Source: SFWF01 sp045638145 (GTDB lineage: Bacteria > Bacillota > Clostridia > Oscillospirales > Acutalibacteraceae). Taken from it: 60,825 nucleotides of DNA. How positions within the stretch are numbered: the first letter of the stretch is position 1; each line of letters begins with the position of its first letter. The notes under the pieces were generated by a model that had not been told where the DNA came from, searched no databases, and saw only the letters and a list, made by a program, of their open reading frames with translations. The stretch spans positions 1 through 60,825 of the forward strand of contig JAZUAU010000020.1 in assembly GCA_045638145.1 (NCBI GenBank). Direction: 5' to 3'. This document shows, in pieces, positions 48,163-56,221 of the stretch. The position numbers and the translations under genes are program-made.

Positions 48163-49632
48163 ATGCTTTCAAAACTTAAAAATTTAAGAGGAAGTCTAGT
48201 GGGCAATAAATGGGTAGAGCGCATTTCTGTAATCTACCTCTTTGTGGTGCTCACTTATCAGCTTCTTTATCTTATTGTTCCCTTCAGACAGATGATATTA
48301 GCTCTGCATCTCAGCTTCGTTTCACCCTCGCTTGCGGTGATTGGCTTTGGCATTTTTTTGTGGGATTTCCTTATAGACCGAAACCTTTTCAAGGAGAAGC
48401 TTTATTCCTGGCTTCTTATAGGAATAATAGCTGTTATGTGCCTTTCCACCCTGCTTAATTTTAGAAACGGCATCATAGTAAATGCAAAGGCTATTGTTTG
48501 GCAGATTTCACAGATGCTCGTAATCTTCCCGATTGGCAGAAGACTTGATTTTGCGAAACTTAAAAAGCCCATTTCAGCATGGATTTTGTCTGTAACCTTA
48601 ATTTTTAACATTACAAATATCATTTCTCTTGTTCAGATGTATGCACTTATAGGTTACACTGCCGAATATGATGGCGGAATACTCAGACAGGGCTTCGTCC
48701 AGGCGCGTCTTTTCGGCGTTTACGGAAGCACCCACTTTGCCTCTGTCTTTATGATAATGCTTGCCGCGGTAGCTGTTTTAATAGCCGTTAAGGCAACCAA
48801 AAAACTTATAAAGGCATATTTTATCATAACCGCCGTGCTCGCTTTTCTATATGTGGTAGCATCGGGCACAAGAGCCGTCATAGTAGCAATAGCCTGTGCT
48901 GCATTTATCACAGTTCTATTTATAGTTTATAACTATTTTAGCTATAAAAAGTGCATTTCAAAGCTTCTTAAGGCGCTTGTGTGTGTTGTCCTGTCTTTAG
49001 TGGCGGCGGTTACTAGTTTTTATGCTATCGGTCTTTGCGACGATGCAATGAAGAGCGTTATGTATCTTTATGCGTCGGATGATTCTACCGATGACGAGCT
49101 TGAACTCGAGCTTGAAAGGGCCGATGTTGATTCTGAAAATATTTCAAACCATCGCTTTGAAATCTGGGGAAATTATTTCTCAATAATGGCCGAAGAGCCG
49201 TCAAGAGTTGTACTGGGAATGGCCCCCGGAAGTTATATGAGCAGCATTAAGGAGGAATATTCTGACCTCTTTATCGTTAAATACATAAAGGATAACTATC
49301 CGTTTATGTATGAAAATAATTTGATTTACGATACCCACAATGCATATGTAGGAGCATTCGTTATGGCGGGTGCGGTAGGAGTTGTTTTACTACTCATCTT
49401 TATCGTTTTAGGCTTCCTCCGTACTGTAAGATATTTCAGAACCCACGAAAAACCCAGCATAGCAGCTTATTTATTGCTTGCACTTATTGTAGTAATGCTG
49501 TCGGCATCCTTTTTTGAATCCGACCTATTCTTCAGATGTACAAGCACCTCAGTAATCTTCTGGATGTCGGTTGGTATGCTTTTAAAATACACGCCCAATG
49601 ACGGTAAAAGACCGGAAAGAATAAGCAAATAA
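48163..49632 (+). CDS. O-antigen ligase/polymerase-like membrane protein (Wzy/WaaL type)
   Basis: I start at 48163 (MLSKLKNLRG), 8 bases after GGAG. 489 aa with about ten to twelve membrane segments and a large extracellular loop of about 95 residues between the segments (DSTDDELELELERADVDSENISNH, then the EEPSRVVLGMAPGSYMSS and YDTHNAYVGAFV regions). The loop with TRAVIVAIACAAF and SGTRAV before it fits the O-antigen ligase family, which joins repeat units or attaches the polymer to its carrier. Last gene of the cluster, followed by a strong terminator. Confidence 0.82.
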   Translation: MLSKLKNLRGSLVGNKWVERISVIYLFVVLTYQLLYLIVPFRQMILALHLSFVSPSLAVIGFGIFLWDFLIDRNLFKEKLYSWLLIGIIAVMCLSTLLNFRNGIIVNAKAIVWQISQMLVIFPIGRRLDFAKLKKPISAWILSVTLIFNITNIISLVQMYALIGYTAEYDGGILRQGFVQARLFGVYGSTHFASVFMIMLAAVAVLIAVKATKKLIKAYFIITAVLAFLYVVASGTRAVIVAIACAAFITVLFIVYNYFSYKKCISKLLKALVCVVLSLVAAVTSFYAIGLCDDAMKSVMYLYASDDSTDDELELELERADVDSENISNHRFEIWGNYFSIMAEEPSRVVLGMAPGSYMSSIKEEYSDLFIVKYIKDNYPFMYENNLIYDTHNAYVGAFVMAGAVGVVLLLIFIVLGFLRTVRYFRTHEKPSIAAYLLLALIVVMLSASFFESDLFFRCTSTSVIFWMSVGMLLKYTPNDGKRPERISK

Positions 49633-49637
49633 AATTT

Positions 49638-49676
49638 ATGCACCCCAAAGGTATCTAACTTTTGGGGTGCATATCA
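49638..49676. terminator. Terminator between the polymer cluster and glmM
   Basis: ATGCACCCCAAA and TTTGGGGTGCAT form a 12-bp stem; it lies between convergent genes and can serve both. Confidence 0.82.
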
Positions 49677-49679
49677 TTT

Positions 49680-51020
49680 TTAGTGTTGGTATTTTTTTAT
49701 AATTGTTTCGGAGAGACAATCTACAGTATATCGGCAAAGTTCGGCGTTTTCGGCTTCGCACATAACTCGGATAACCGGTTCTGTGCCGCTTTTGCGGAGA
49801 AGAAGTCTGCCATGACCCTCAAGGTCTTTTTCAGCTCTTTCTTTAGCCGTCAAAATTTCCGGGTCGTTTATTACTGCATCTTTATCTGCAACCCGAATAT
49901 TTTTTGTAATCTGCGGGAAAATTGTAAGCCCGTCAGAAAGCTTGCAAGAGGGAAGCTTGGAATCGACAAATATATCCATAATCTTAATCGCGGTAATAAG
50001 TCCGTCACCGGTCGAGGCATACTTTGAAAAGATAATATGTCCAGATTCCTCACCACCGAGGGAATAACCGCCCCGCTGCATCGCATCATAAACATTTTTA
50101 TCACCGACGTCGGTCGTTTCGTAATTTATGCCCTCACGCTCGAATGCACGGTACAGCCCCATATTCGACATAACCGTTGTAACTACGGTGTTTTTCGAGA
50201 GAGAGTCGCGGTTTTTAAGGTATTTTGCCGAGAAATACATAATATGGTCGCCCGATAGTAGATTGCCGTTATTATCCACCGCAATGCATCTGTCAGCATC
50301 TCCGTCAAAGGCAAAGCCAATGTCTAAAGATTCTTCTTTAACTAATTTTTGCAGAGCCTCGGGATGGGTCGAGCCACATTTTTCGTTAATGTTAAAGCCG
50401 TCCGGTCTATCCCCCAAAACATAGGTTTGTGCACCGAGTGTATCAAAGATATTTTTTGCCAGCATCCAGGTAGAGCCGTTAGAGGAATCAAGTCCTACCC
50501 GAAGCCCTTTATAAGAATTGCGCGCAAGAGAGATTATATAGCCTGTGTATCGGTTTCTGCCCTCGGCATAGTCGACGGTGCGGCCTATTTCTCTTCCCGT
50601 TTTAAGGGGAATTTCAGGTATTTTTCCGTCAAGATAGTCCTCAATATCGGAAAGTATCGAATCCCCCATCTTTTCACCGTATCTGTTCAGCAGCTTAATG
50701 CCGTTATCGTGGTAGGGGTTATGGCTTGCAGAAATCATAATTCCGCAGTCAAACTCCTCTGTGCGGGTGACAAAAGCAACGCTTGGAGTAGTAGTAACGT
50801 GAAGAAGATATGCGTCGGCACCCGAAGCGGTAAGTCCCGCCGAGAGGGCATACTCAAACATATAAGAGGAGCGGCGTGTATCTTTACCGATAACAACTCG
50901 GCATTTGTGCTCGCGACCATAGTAATACCCCAAATAGCGTCCTATTTTAAATGCTTGTTCTACGGTGAGGTTAACATTTGCCTCACCGCGAAATCCGTCT
51001 GTGCCAAAGTATTTTCCCAT
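49680..51020 (-). CDS. glmM: Phosphoglucosamine mutase
   Basis: Converts glucosamine 6-phosphate to glucosamine 1-phosphate. 446 aa. The start FGTDGFRGEANVNLTVE is typical, the phosphoserine is in ISASHNPYHDNGIKLL near 100, the metal loop DGDADRCIAVD near 240 and GGEESGHIIF near 324, and the phosphate loop RKSGTEPVIRVM near 423. It follows glmS with 23 bases between them. Together with glmS and the hexapeptide acyltransferase it makes the UDP-GlcNAc precursor. Confidence 0.96.
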   Translation of the reverse strand: MGKYFGTDGFRGEANVNLTVEQAFKIGRYLGYYYGREHKCRVVIGKDTRRSSYMFEYALSAGLTASGADAYLLHVTTTPSVAFVTRTEEFDCGIMISASHNPYHDNGIKLLNRYGEKMGDSILSDIEDYLDGKIPEIPLKTGREIGRTVDYAEGRNRYTGYIISLARNSYKGLRVGLDSSNGSTWMLAKNIFDTLGAQTYVLGDRPDGFNINEKCGSTHPEALQKLVKEESLDIGFAFDGDADRCIAVDNNGNLLSGDHIMYFSAKYLKNRDSLSKNTVVTTVMSNMGLYRAFEREGINYETTDVGDKNVYDAMQRGGYSLGGEESGHIIFSKYASTGDGLITAIKIMDIFVDSKLPSCKLSDGLTIFPQITKNIRVADKDAVINDPEILTAKERAEKDLEGHGRLLLRKSGTEPVIRVMCEAENAELCRYTVDCLSETIIKKYQH

Positions 51021-51043
51021 AGAAATCTACCTTTCAAAATTCA

Positions 51044-52867
51044 TTATTCAACGGTTACGCTTTTTGCAAGATTGCGCGGTTTGTCAACGTCAATTCCGAG
51101 CTCGTTCGAGAGATGATATGCGAGAAGCTGTACTGCAGTAGCCGATAGCAGAGCCGAGAGAAGGGGATCTGTTTCGGGTAGAAAGAGGGTCTTATCCAGA
51201 AGCTCCGAGGGCAGGGCCAGTCCGCGTCGTGAGAGGGTGAGCATATCACCGCCGCGAGAGGTAACCTCACGAATGTTGCTTATCATTTTAGGGAAGGTTT
51301 CGGGATCGTTCATAATGGCAATAACGGGGGTGCCTTTCTCTACAAGACTTATCGTGCCGTGCTTCAGTTCGCCTGCAGCATAAGCTTCGCAGTGAATATA
51401 GGATATCTCCTTACACTTTAGAGCCGCTTCCTCAGAGAGCAGGGCATCAACACCTCTGCCTATAAAGAAGATACTGTGAGCCGTTTTAAAGCGTCTTGCA
51501 ACCGAATTTAATTTATCGGAAAGACCTATAACCTCGGTTATCTTGTTCGGAATATTCAGGAAAAGTTCATTTGTGAGAGCCTCGACCGCAGCCTTTGGCA
51601 GCCTTCCGAGGGTAAAACCGATATGAATGGCGATAAGGTATAAAAGGGAAATCTGTACCGTAAATGCCTTTGTCGAAGCTACGGCAATTTCGGGTCCGCA
51701 AAGGGTGTGGATTACTTCGTCCGACTCACGGTCGACAGAAGAACCCGTCACGTTCACGATGCCGAGAACATGGGCTCCCTCGCTTTTTGCAAGGCGAAGG
51801 GCGGCCAGAGTGTCGGCTGTTTCTCCCGATTGGCTGATTATTATAACAAGGTCCTTTGAAGACAAAATCGGCTTATTATACCTGAATTCCGATGCCAGAG
51901 TAACGCTTGCTCGGATTCTTGCAAGCCGCTCTATCGCAAAGGCGCCTATAAGCCCTGCGTGATACGCTGTGCCACAGGCGACGATGTGAATATGGTCGTA
52001 GCCTCGCAGAGAAGCTTCGTCGAGCAATCCTGAGGGGAAGAAGGGCAGCGAATCCTTTATATTCGGGCGAAGCGTTTTTATGAGGGCATCGGGTTCTTCG
52101 TAAATTTCCTTCAGCATAAAGTGAGGGAAGCCGCACTTTTCAGCCTCGGCTCGGCTCCACTCTGCCTTTTCGTTTTGCCGATCGACTCGGTCGCCGTTTT
52201 CATCAAAGATAAGCACAGCGTCATTTCTGACTTCAACCGCTTCACCATCATTAATTCTTAAGAACCTATTGGTGTGGGAGAGGGTAGCCGAAATATCCGA
52301 GGTAATAAAATTACCGTCTGTACCTACCGCAACAAGCATGGGGTTATCCTTCTTGATACCGTAGATAACACCGGGCAGATCGGCAAAAACTGCCGCAATG
52401 GCATAAGAGCCGCGAAAACGCTTAGCCGCCTCGCGAAGTGCTAAAACAGGGTCGGAAAGAGCCCTGTAATAATGGTCGATAAGCAGTGCTGCCGCCTCAG
52501 TGTCGGTTTCCGATAAAAAGGTATAACCGAGAGAGTGAAGCTCCTCTTTAAGCTCAATATAATTTTCAATTATTCCGTTATGAACGATGTATACACTCTC
52601 ATTGCCGTGAGGGTGTGAATTTCTGTCACTGGGTTCACCGTGGGTTGCCCAGCGTGTGTGACCGATGCCGCAATCAGATTTTGCCGCAGGGTCGATTTTA
52701 CGCTGGAGGGCATCAATTCTGCCCTCGCTTTTAACCGCTTTAAGGGTATTTTTCTCAAAATACGCAATTCCTGCAGAGTCGTAACCTCTGTATTCGAGGG
52801 CGCGAAGACCCTCAGTCAGTATTGGCAGCGCATTACTGCTGCCTGTGTAGCCTATAATTCCGCACAT
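51044..52867 (-). CDS. glmS: Glutamine-fructose-6-phosphate aminotransferase
   Basis: First step of hexosamine synthesis: glucosamine 6-phosphate from fructose 6-phosphate and glutamine. 607 aa. The N-terminal glutaminase starts with the Cys nucleophile (MCGIIGYTGSSNALPILTEGLRALEYRGYDSAG), and GHTRWATHGEPSDRNSHPH lies near 70. Two SIS domains follow with SQSGETADTLAALRLAK near 345 and EAYAAGELKHG near 479, ending in DKPRNLAKSVTVE. The glmS ribozyme lies in its 5' leader, so it is regulated by its product. Confidence 0.97.
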   Translation of the reverse strand: MCGIIGYTGSSNALPILTEGLRALEYRGYDSAGIAYFEKNTLKAVKSEGRIDALQRKIDPAAKSDCGIGHTRWATHGEPSDRNSHPHGNESVYIVHNGIIENYIELKEELHSLGYTFLSETDTEAAALLIDHYYRALSDPVLALREAAKRFRGSYAIAAVFADLPGVIYGIKKDNPMLVAVGTDGNFITSDISATLSHTNRFLRINDGEAVEVRNDAVLIFDENGDRVDRQNEKAEWSRAEAEKCGFPHFMLKEIYEEPDALIKTLRPNIKDSLPFFPSGLLDEASLRGYDHIHIVACGTAYHAGLIGAFAIERLARIRASVTLASEFRYNKPILSSKDLVIIISQSGETADTLAALRLAKSEGAHVLGIVNVTGSSVDRESDEVIHTLCGPEIAVASTKAFTVQISLLYLIAIHIGFTLGRLPKAAVEALTNELFLNIPNKITEVIGLSDKLNSVARRFKTAHSIFFIGRGVDALLSEEAALKCKEISYIHCEAYAAGELKHGTISLVEKGTPVIAIMNDPETFPKMISNIREVTSRGGDMLTLSRRGLALPSELLDKTLFLPETDPLLSALLSATAVQLLAYHLSNELGIDVDKPRNLAKSVTVE

Positions 52868-52885
52868 AAAAATTACTCCTTTTTA

Positions 52886-53050
52886 TGCGGGACTATATTT
52901 ATGTTTTTTCTTTCTGAAAGGGGCTTTTGTTTATTTGTACCCATTCTTACGACCGAAAGAGAAAGCCGATGGAGCACCCGCCGAATTTTCGAAAACTCCA
53001 TTCCTCGTCACCGTTGTCACGGTCTGGCGCTTAGTATGTTTTGTCCCGCA
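52886..53050 (-). other. 8-bp stem closing around the glmS ribozyme
   Basis: TGCGGGAC (mRNA order, 53050 to 53043) lies 11 bases before the ribozyme and is fully complementary to GTCCCGCA (52893 to 52886), which sits 5 bases before the glmS ribosome site AAGGAG. So the leader can fold into one closed structure that opens when the ribozyme cleaves. Confidence 0.65.
52935..53032 (-). promoter_or_regulatory. glmS ribozyme (glucosamine-6-phosphate-activated)
   Basis: On the minus strand the conserved landmarks are in order: AGCGCCAGACC (cleavage before the G at 53030), GACGAGGAATGGAG, TTTTCGGCGGGTGCTCCATCG and the GGTCGTAAG end. Together they match the core of the glmS ribozyme (P1, P2, P2.1, P3). 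It is placed between the hexapeptide gene and glmS, about 70 bases before its start. Glucosamine 6-phosphate would trigger self-cleavage and mRNA decay. Confidence 0.93.
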
Positions 53051-53067
53051 CATTTTAAAATAGTGTT

Positions 53068-53724
53068 TTACCTTTTTGGGACAATATTCTCACTCGACTT
53101 AAAAATCGAATTTTCGGGGATAAAGCCGCGAACTCGCGATAGGGGATAAACGGTCGAATTTCTGCCGATAACCGTGCCGGGACAAAGCACACTGTTACAG
53201 CCAACCTCAACCGAGTCTCCGAGAATCGCTCCGAATTTTTTAAGTCCTGTAGCTATCCTGTCTGTGCCCATCATAACCGTCACAAGGCTTTTGTCACTCT
53301 TTACGTTAGAGGTGACCGCGCCTGCTCCGAGATGAGAGCGATAGCCGAGAATGGAGTCGCCGACGTAGTTGTAGTGGGGTATCTGCACCGAGTCGAAAAT
53401 AATACTGTTTTTAACCTCGGTCGAGTTTCCTACAACGCAGCCGCGTCCTACAAGAACACCTCCGCGAATGAAAGCTCCCGGTCTCACTTCGCTTTCCTCG
53501 CCGATTACGGTTGGACCCGAAATCTCGGCAGCAGGCGAAATTCTGGCGCTTTTTGCAACCCAGACGTTAGGGCTTATCTCATCAAAGTGCTCTTTTGACA
53601 GGGTCGGTCCGAGCGATAAAATAAACTCTTTTATCCGAGGCAGTGCTTCCCACGGCTTATCGCATTTTTCCAAAAGCGGCGCCGCGAGGGTGTGTTCCAT
53701 ACTGAAAATCTCGTAAGCTGTCAC
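53068..53724 (-). CDS. Left-handed beta-helix (hexapeptide) acyltransferase, GlmU C-terminal-like
   Basis: 218 aa. Residues 50-200 are hexapeptide repeats of the type (LIV)-G-x-x-x-x, for example ISPAAEISGPTVIGEESEVRPGAFIRGGVLVGRGCVVG and the HLGAGAVTSNVKSD loop typical of the GlmU acetyltransferase domain. The N-terminal 45 residues are helical and do not contain a pyrophosphorylase motif. In this place, upstream of glmS and glmM, it is likely the acetyltransferase that makes GlcNAc 1-phosphate, with uridylylation done by another protein. This split is inferred from context and fold. It begins with GTG/ATG 53724. Confidence 0.78.
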   Translation of the reverse strand: MTAYEIFSMEHTLAAPLLEKCDKPWEALPRIKEFILSLGPTLSKEHFDEISPNVWVAKSARISPAAEISGPTVIGEESEVRPGAFIRGGVLVGRGCVVGNSTEVKNSIIFDSVQIPHYNYVGDSILGYRSHLGAGAVTSNVKSDKSLVTVMMGTDRIATGLKKFGAILGDSVEVGCNSVLCPGTVIGRNSTVYPLSRVRGFIPENSIFKSSENIVPKR

Positions 53725-53877
53725 ATATTTTCCTCCTTTTTCCTATATTTTGCTAAAAAGCGAGTTTATTATATCGAAATTCTCTTCATTTGTCAAGAGA
53801 ATTCTGTTATAATAATTATCCCCGAAAACTTAATAATATACCTTTTTTATTAGGCGATAGCAGGGGAGAGGCTATTG

Positions 53878-53906
53878 TTGAAAATACAAAAATAATGTGT
53901 TAAAAT
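53878..53906 (+). promoter_or_regulatory. Promoter for the YdcF-like gene
   Basis: TTGAAA and TAAAAT are 17 bases apart, about 20 bases upstream of the start region. Confidence 0.6.
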
Positions 53907-53928
53907 ATAATCGAAAGGAAGTGGTGTT

Positions 53929-54603
53929 GTGAAAATCAGAAGAAAACCTATACTTATAACACTTTTAATATTACTCATAATCGCAATTGCATCCGCTACC
54001 TTTCTTATTTCTGTAAACGCATACACATTAAAGTTGGGCGAGAGAGGAATCGTTTTGGCTGACAGCGCCCCGAAGTCCGAGTGTATACTCGTCCTCGGTT
54101 GCGGTGTTTATGATGATGGCACACCCAGTCCAATGCTTGTTGACCGACTAAAAGTAGGTATTGAGTTATACAAAAAAGGCGCCGCCCCGAAAATAATAAT
54201 GAGCGGTGACCACGGCGGAGATGATTATGACGAAGTAAATGTTATGAAGCGGTATGCGATAGAGGCAGGAGTGCCGAGCGAGGATATTTTTATGGACCAC
54301 GCAGGCTTTTCTACCTATGAAAGCGTATACCGCGCAAAGGAGATTTTCTTAGCCCAAAAAATAATAATCGTGTCGCAGGAATATCACCTTTCAAGAGCAC
54401 TTGCTATTGCCAAAGAATTAGAACTTGACGCGGTCGGTGTTTCTGCCGATTTAAGAGAATACTCAGGTCAGCAAAAGCGTGAAATACGCGAGGTTATCGC
54501 TCGAAGCAAGGACTTTATCTTTGCAAAATTTAAGCCAAAGCCGACCTTCCTCGGCGACACCATCCCCGTAAGCGGCAACGGAGACATTACCAACGATAAG
54601 TAA
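53929..54603 (+). CDS. YdcF/SanA family (DUF218) membrane protein
   Basis: 224 aa, GTG start 9 bases after AAAGGAA. A single N-terminal membrane helix (about 9-30) is followed by a DUF218 domain: LVLGCGVYDDGTPSPMLVDRLKVGIEL near 55, IIMSGDHGGDDYDEVNVMKRYA near 88, SEDIFMDHAGFSTYESVYRA near 120 and IIIVSQEYHLSRALAIAKELEL near 147. The SanA protein affects vancomycin sensitivity in enterobacteria, and the domain is thought to handle lipid-linked or cell-wall intermediates. The exact reaction is unknown. The end is followed by a dispersed repeat and a terminator. Confidence 0.85.
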   Translation: MKIRRKPILITLLILLIIAIASATFLISVNAYTLKLGERGIVLADSAPKSECILVLGCGVYDDGTPSPMLVDRLKVGIELYKKGAAPKIIMSGDHGGDDYDEVNVMKRYAIEAGVPSEDIFMDHAGFSTYESVYRAKEIFLAQKIIIVSQEYHLSRALAIAKELELDAVGVSADLREYSGQQKREIREVIARSKDFIFAKFKPKPTFLGDTIPVSGNGDITNDK

Positions 54604-54628
54604 CGAATCAGGCACATTTACTATTGAC

Positions 54629-54652
54629 TAGTGCCTATTGCCTAATGCCTAA
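54629..54652 (+). repeat. Short copy of the TGCCTAT/TGCCTAA repeat
   Basis: TAGTGCCTATTGCC then TAATGCCTAA, matching the longer tract at 19964-20005. Confidence 0.6.
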
Positions 54653-54686
54653 AATAAAAAAAGACCCGAGGGTCTTTTTTTATTTT
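54651..54686. terminator. Terminator between convergent genes
   Basis: A symmetric A/T-rich arm around GACCC/GGGTC, with T run on both strands (AAAATAAAAAAAGACC / GGTCTTTTTTTATTTT). Confidence 0.75.
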
Positions 54687-56029
54687 ACCGTCGCGGTAAC
54701 GGTGTTTATACTATTATTCTTTGCCGAAAGGGTAATAGAGCAGGTGTCAGACAGCCCCGAGGGGGTTGTAACCGTGAGGGTCATCTCCTCATAGTAGAGA
54801 TAGTCCTTGGAAATCTTGCCGTCTACGCCTGTCTCGCCAAGCTCGATAACACTGCCATCCTTTGAACGCTGAACCTTAACAGAGGCGCCCTTAACGGGGT
54901 TGCCCTCATTATCCTGAACTGTTACCTCAAGGGTGGGTGCATAGTTTATGATATTTGGGGGAGTGATAATCGCTATAAGCCACTGGCGGTAGTGGGGGTC
55001 AGGGTTATAGCCCATACGCTCAATCGAGCAGAACTCAGGTCCGTTATAGGTACCAACCTGATAAACCCAGTTATAGCCATCCTTATAGCCTGCATAGATA
55101 GAAACATGACCTGCATAGTCGGTGTCGGGGTTAGAGTCGTTTGCCGTAACGATAAGCGAGCCAATCGGAATGTCCTTTTCGGGGGTAATGCGAAGCTGTC
55201 CGCCCGAGCCCGGAACCGTTCTGCAATCGAACTTTATAAATTCGCTCCAGCCCTTTTCAACCCAGGTTTTACCAACCTCATACCAGCCGTCTGCAAGCAC
55301 GTCACTCCAGCCGTAATCAGAGGGCTTGCCGAGCATCGAGGTATCAATTCCTACAACATTGGGCAGATAGTTCTGATAAACATATCCGACATAGGAAGCA
55401 CAAACCAGTCCGTACTTTTCAAAATACTTAATATCGGGCTTGCCGTTCTTTGTGGTCTCATATCCGCTCGGTGTTCCGTGATAGCTGATATTTGAAAGCC
55501 AGTTATAAGGTCCCGACTGATAGGCTCTCTTCTTCTGACCGGAGAGAATATACTGCCACATAAGGCCGTCGGCTCTGTGGCGGTCAACATTATAGCCCGT
55601 GTAGGCGAGGGAGTCCATAAAAATATTGTCCTCCATATCCATCGGGGTCTTATAATCCTGATAGGTGCCGTTCTTGTTATAAAGGGTGCCGTTGGGAGCT
55701 TTGATATTAACTATATCGGCAGGGGTAATTCCCGAGCCCTGAGGGGGGCGAAGCCCCGTTGTCGGCTGGGCAGGCTTTGAGGAGACATCTCCACTATGGT
55801 CGCCCGACTCATCAGGCTCACTGCTCGAGGAGGAGTCACTCGAGGAGGAGTTTACACTCTCTCCCGAAAATTCCATAGAGCTGAATTTGTTGCCCGAAAT
55901 ATCCTTTGATGAATTATGCGAGCCAACCTCAACCTCGCTGACCTCATCACCCTTACAAGCCGAAAGGGAAAGGCAGAGCAGAAGTGCCAAAGTCACCGCA
56001 AAAATCTTTTTAAAATTTAAAATTCCCAT
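54680..56029 (-). CDS. Surface lipoprotein with NlpC/P60-like domain and C-terminal Ig-like domain
   Basis: 449 aa. A lipoprotein signal with lipobox LSAC (cysteine near residue 25) is followed by a Ser/Asp-rich spacer to about residue 100. The middle (about 160-350) resembles a cysteine-peptidase of the NlpC/P60-CHAP group: YGLVCASYVGYVYQNYL near 209 with the candidate nucleophile and AGHVSIYAGYKDG near 310 with the candidate histidine. The last 85 residues are a beta-rich domain of the carboxypeptidase-regulatory type (VTVQDNEGNPVKGASVKVQ). It probably cleaves peptidoglycan stems at the cell surface. Catalytic residues are inferred. Confidence 0.68.
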   Translation of the reverse strand: MGILNFKKIFAVTLALLLCLSLSACKGDEVSEVEVGSHNSSKDISGNKFSSMEFSGESVNSSSSDSSSSSEPDESGDHSGDVSSKPAQPTTGLRPPQGSGITPADIVNIKAPNGTLYNKNGTYQDYKTPMDMEDNIFMDSLAYTGYNVDRHRADGLMWQYILSGQKKRAYQSGPYNWLSNISYHGTPSGYETTKNGKPDIKYFEKYGLVCASYVGYVYQNYLPNVVGIDTSMLGKPSDYGWSDVLADGWYEVGKTWVEKGWSEFIKFDCRTVPGSGGQLRITPEKDIPIGSLIVTANDSNPDTDYAGHVSIYAGYKDGYNWVYQVGTYNGPEFCSIERMGYNPDPHYRQWLIAIITPPNIINYAPTLEVTVQDNEGNPVKGASVKVQRSKDGSVIELGETGVDGKISKDYLYYEEMTLTVTTPSGLSDTCSITLSAKNNSINTVTATVK

Positions 56030-56221
56030 TTTATCCTCCGATAAAACAATTTTTCACAAATAAAGTATATAATTTTCACTGAGCAATGTCAAGTGCAATA
56101 ATATCCAAGTATGGGTCTCAGAATATACAATTTATTCATATTTAAAGCAAAAATATGTGGTAAACTGAGTGAAAATATGATATCATTATCCTATGTTATA
56201 GATTATAAAGGAGACAAAGCT

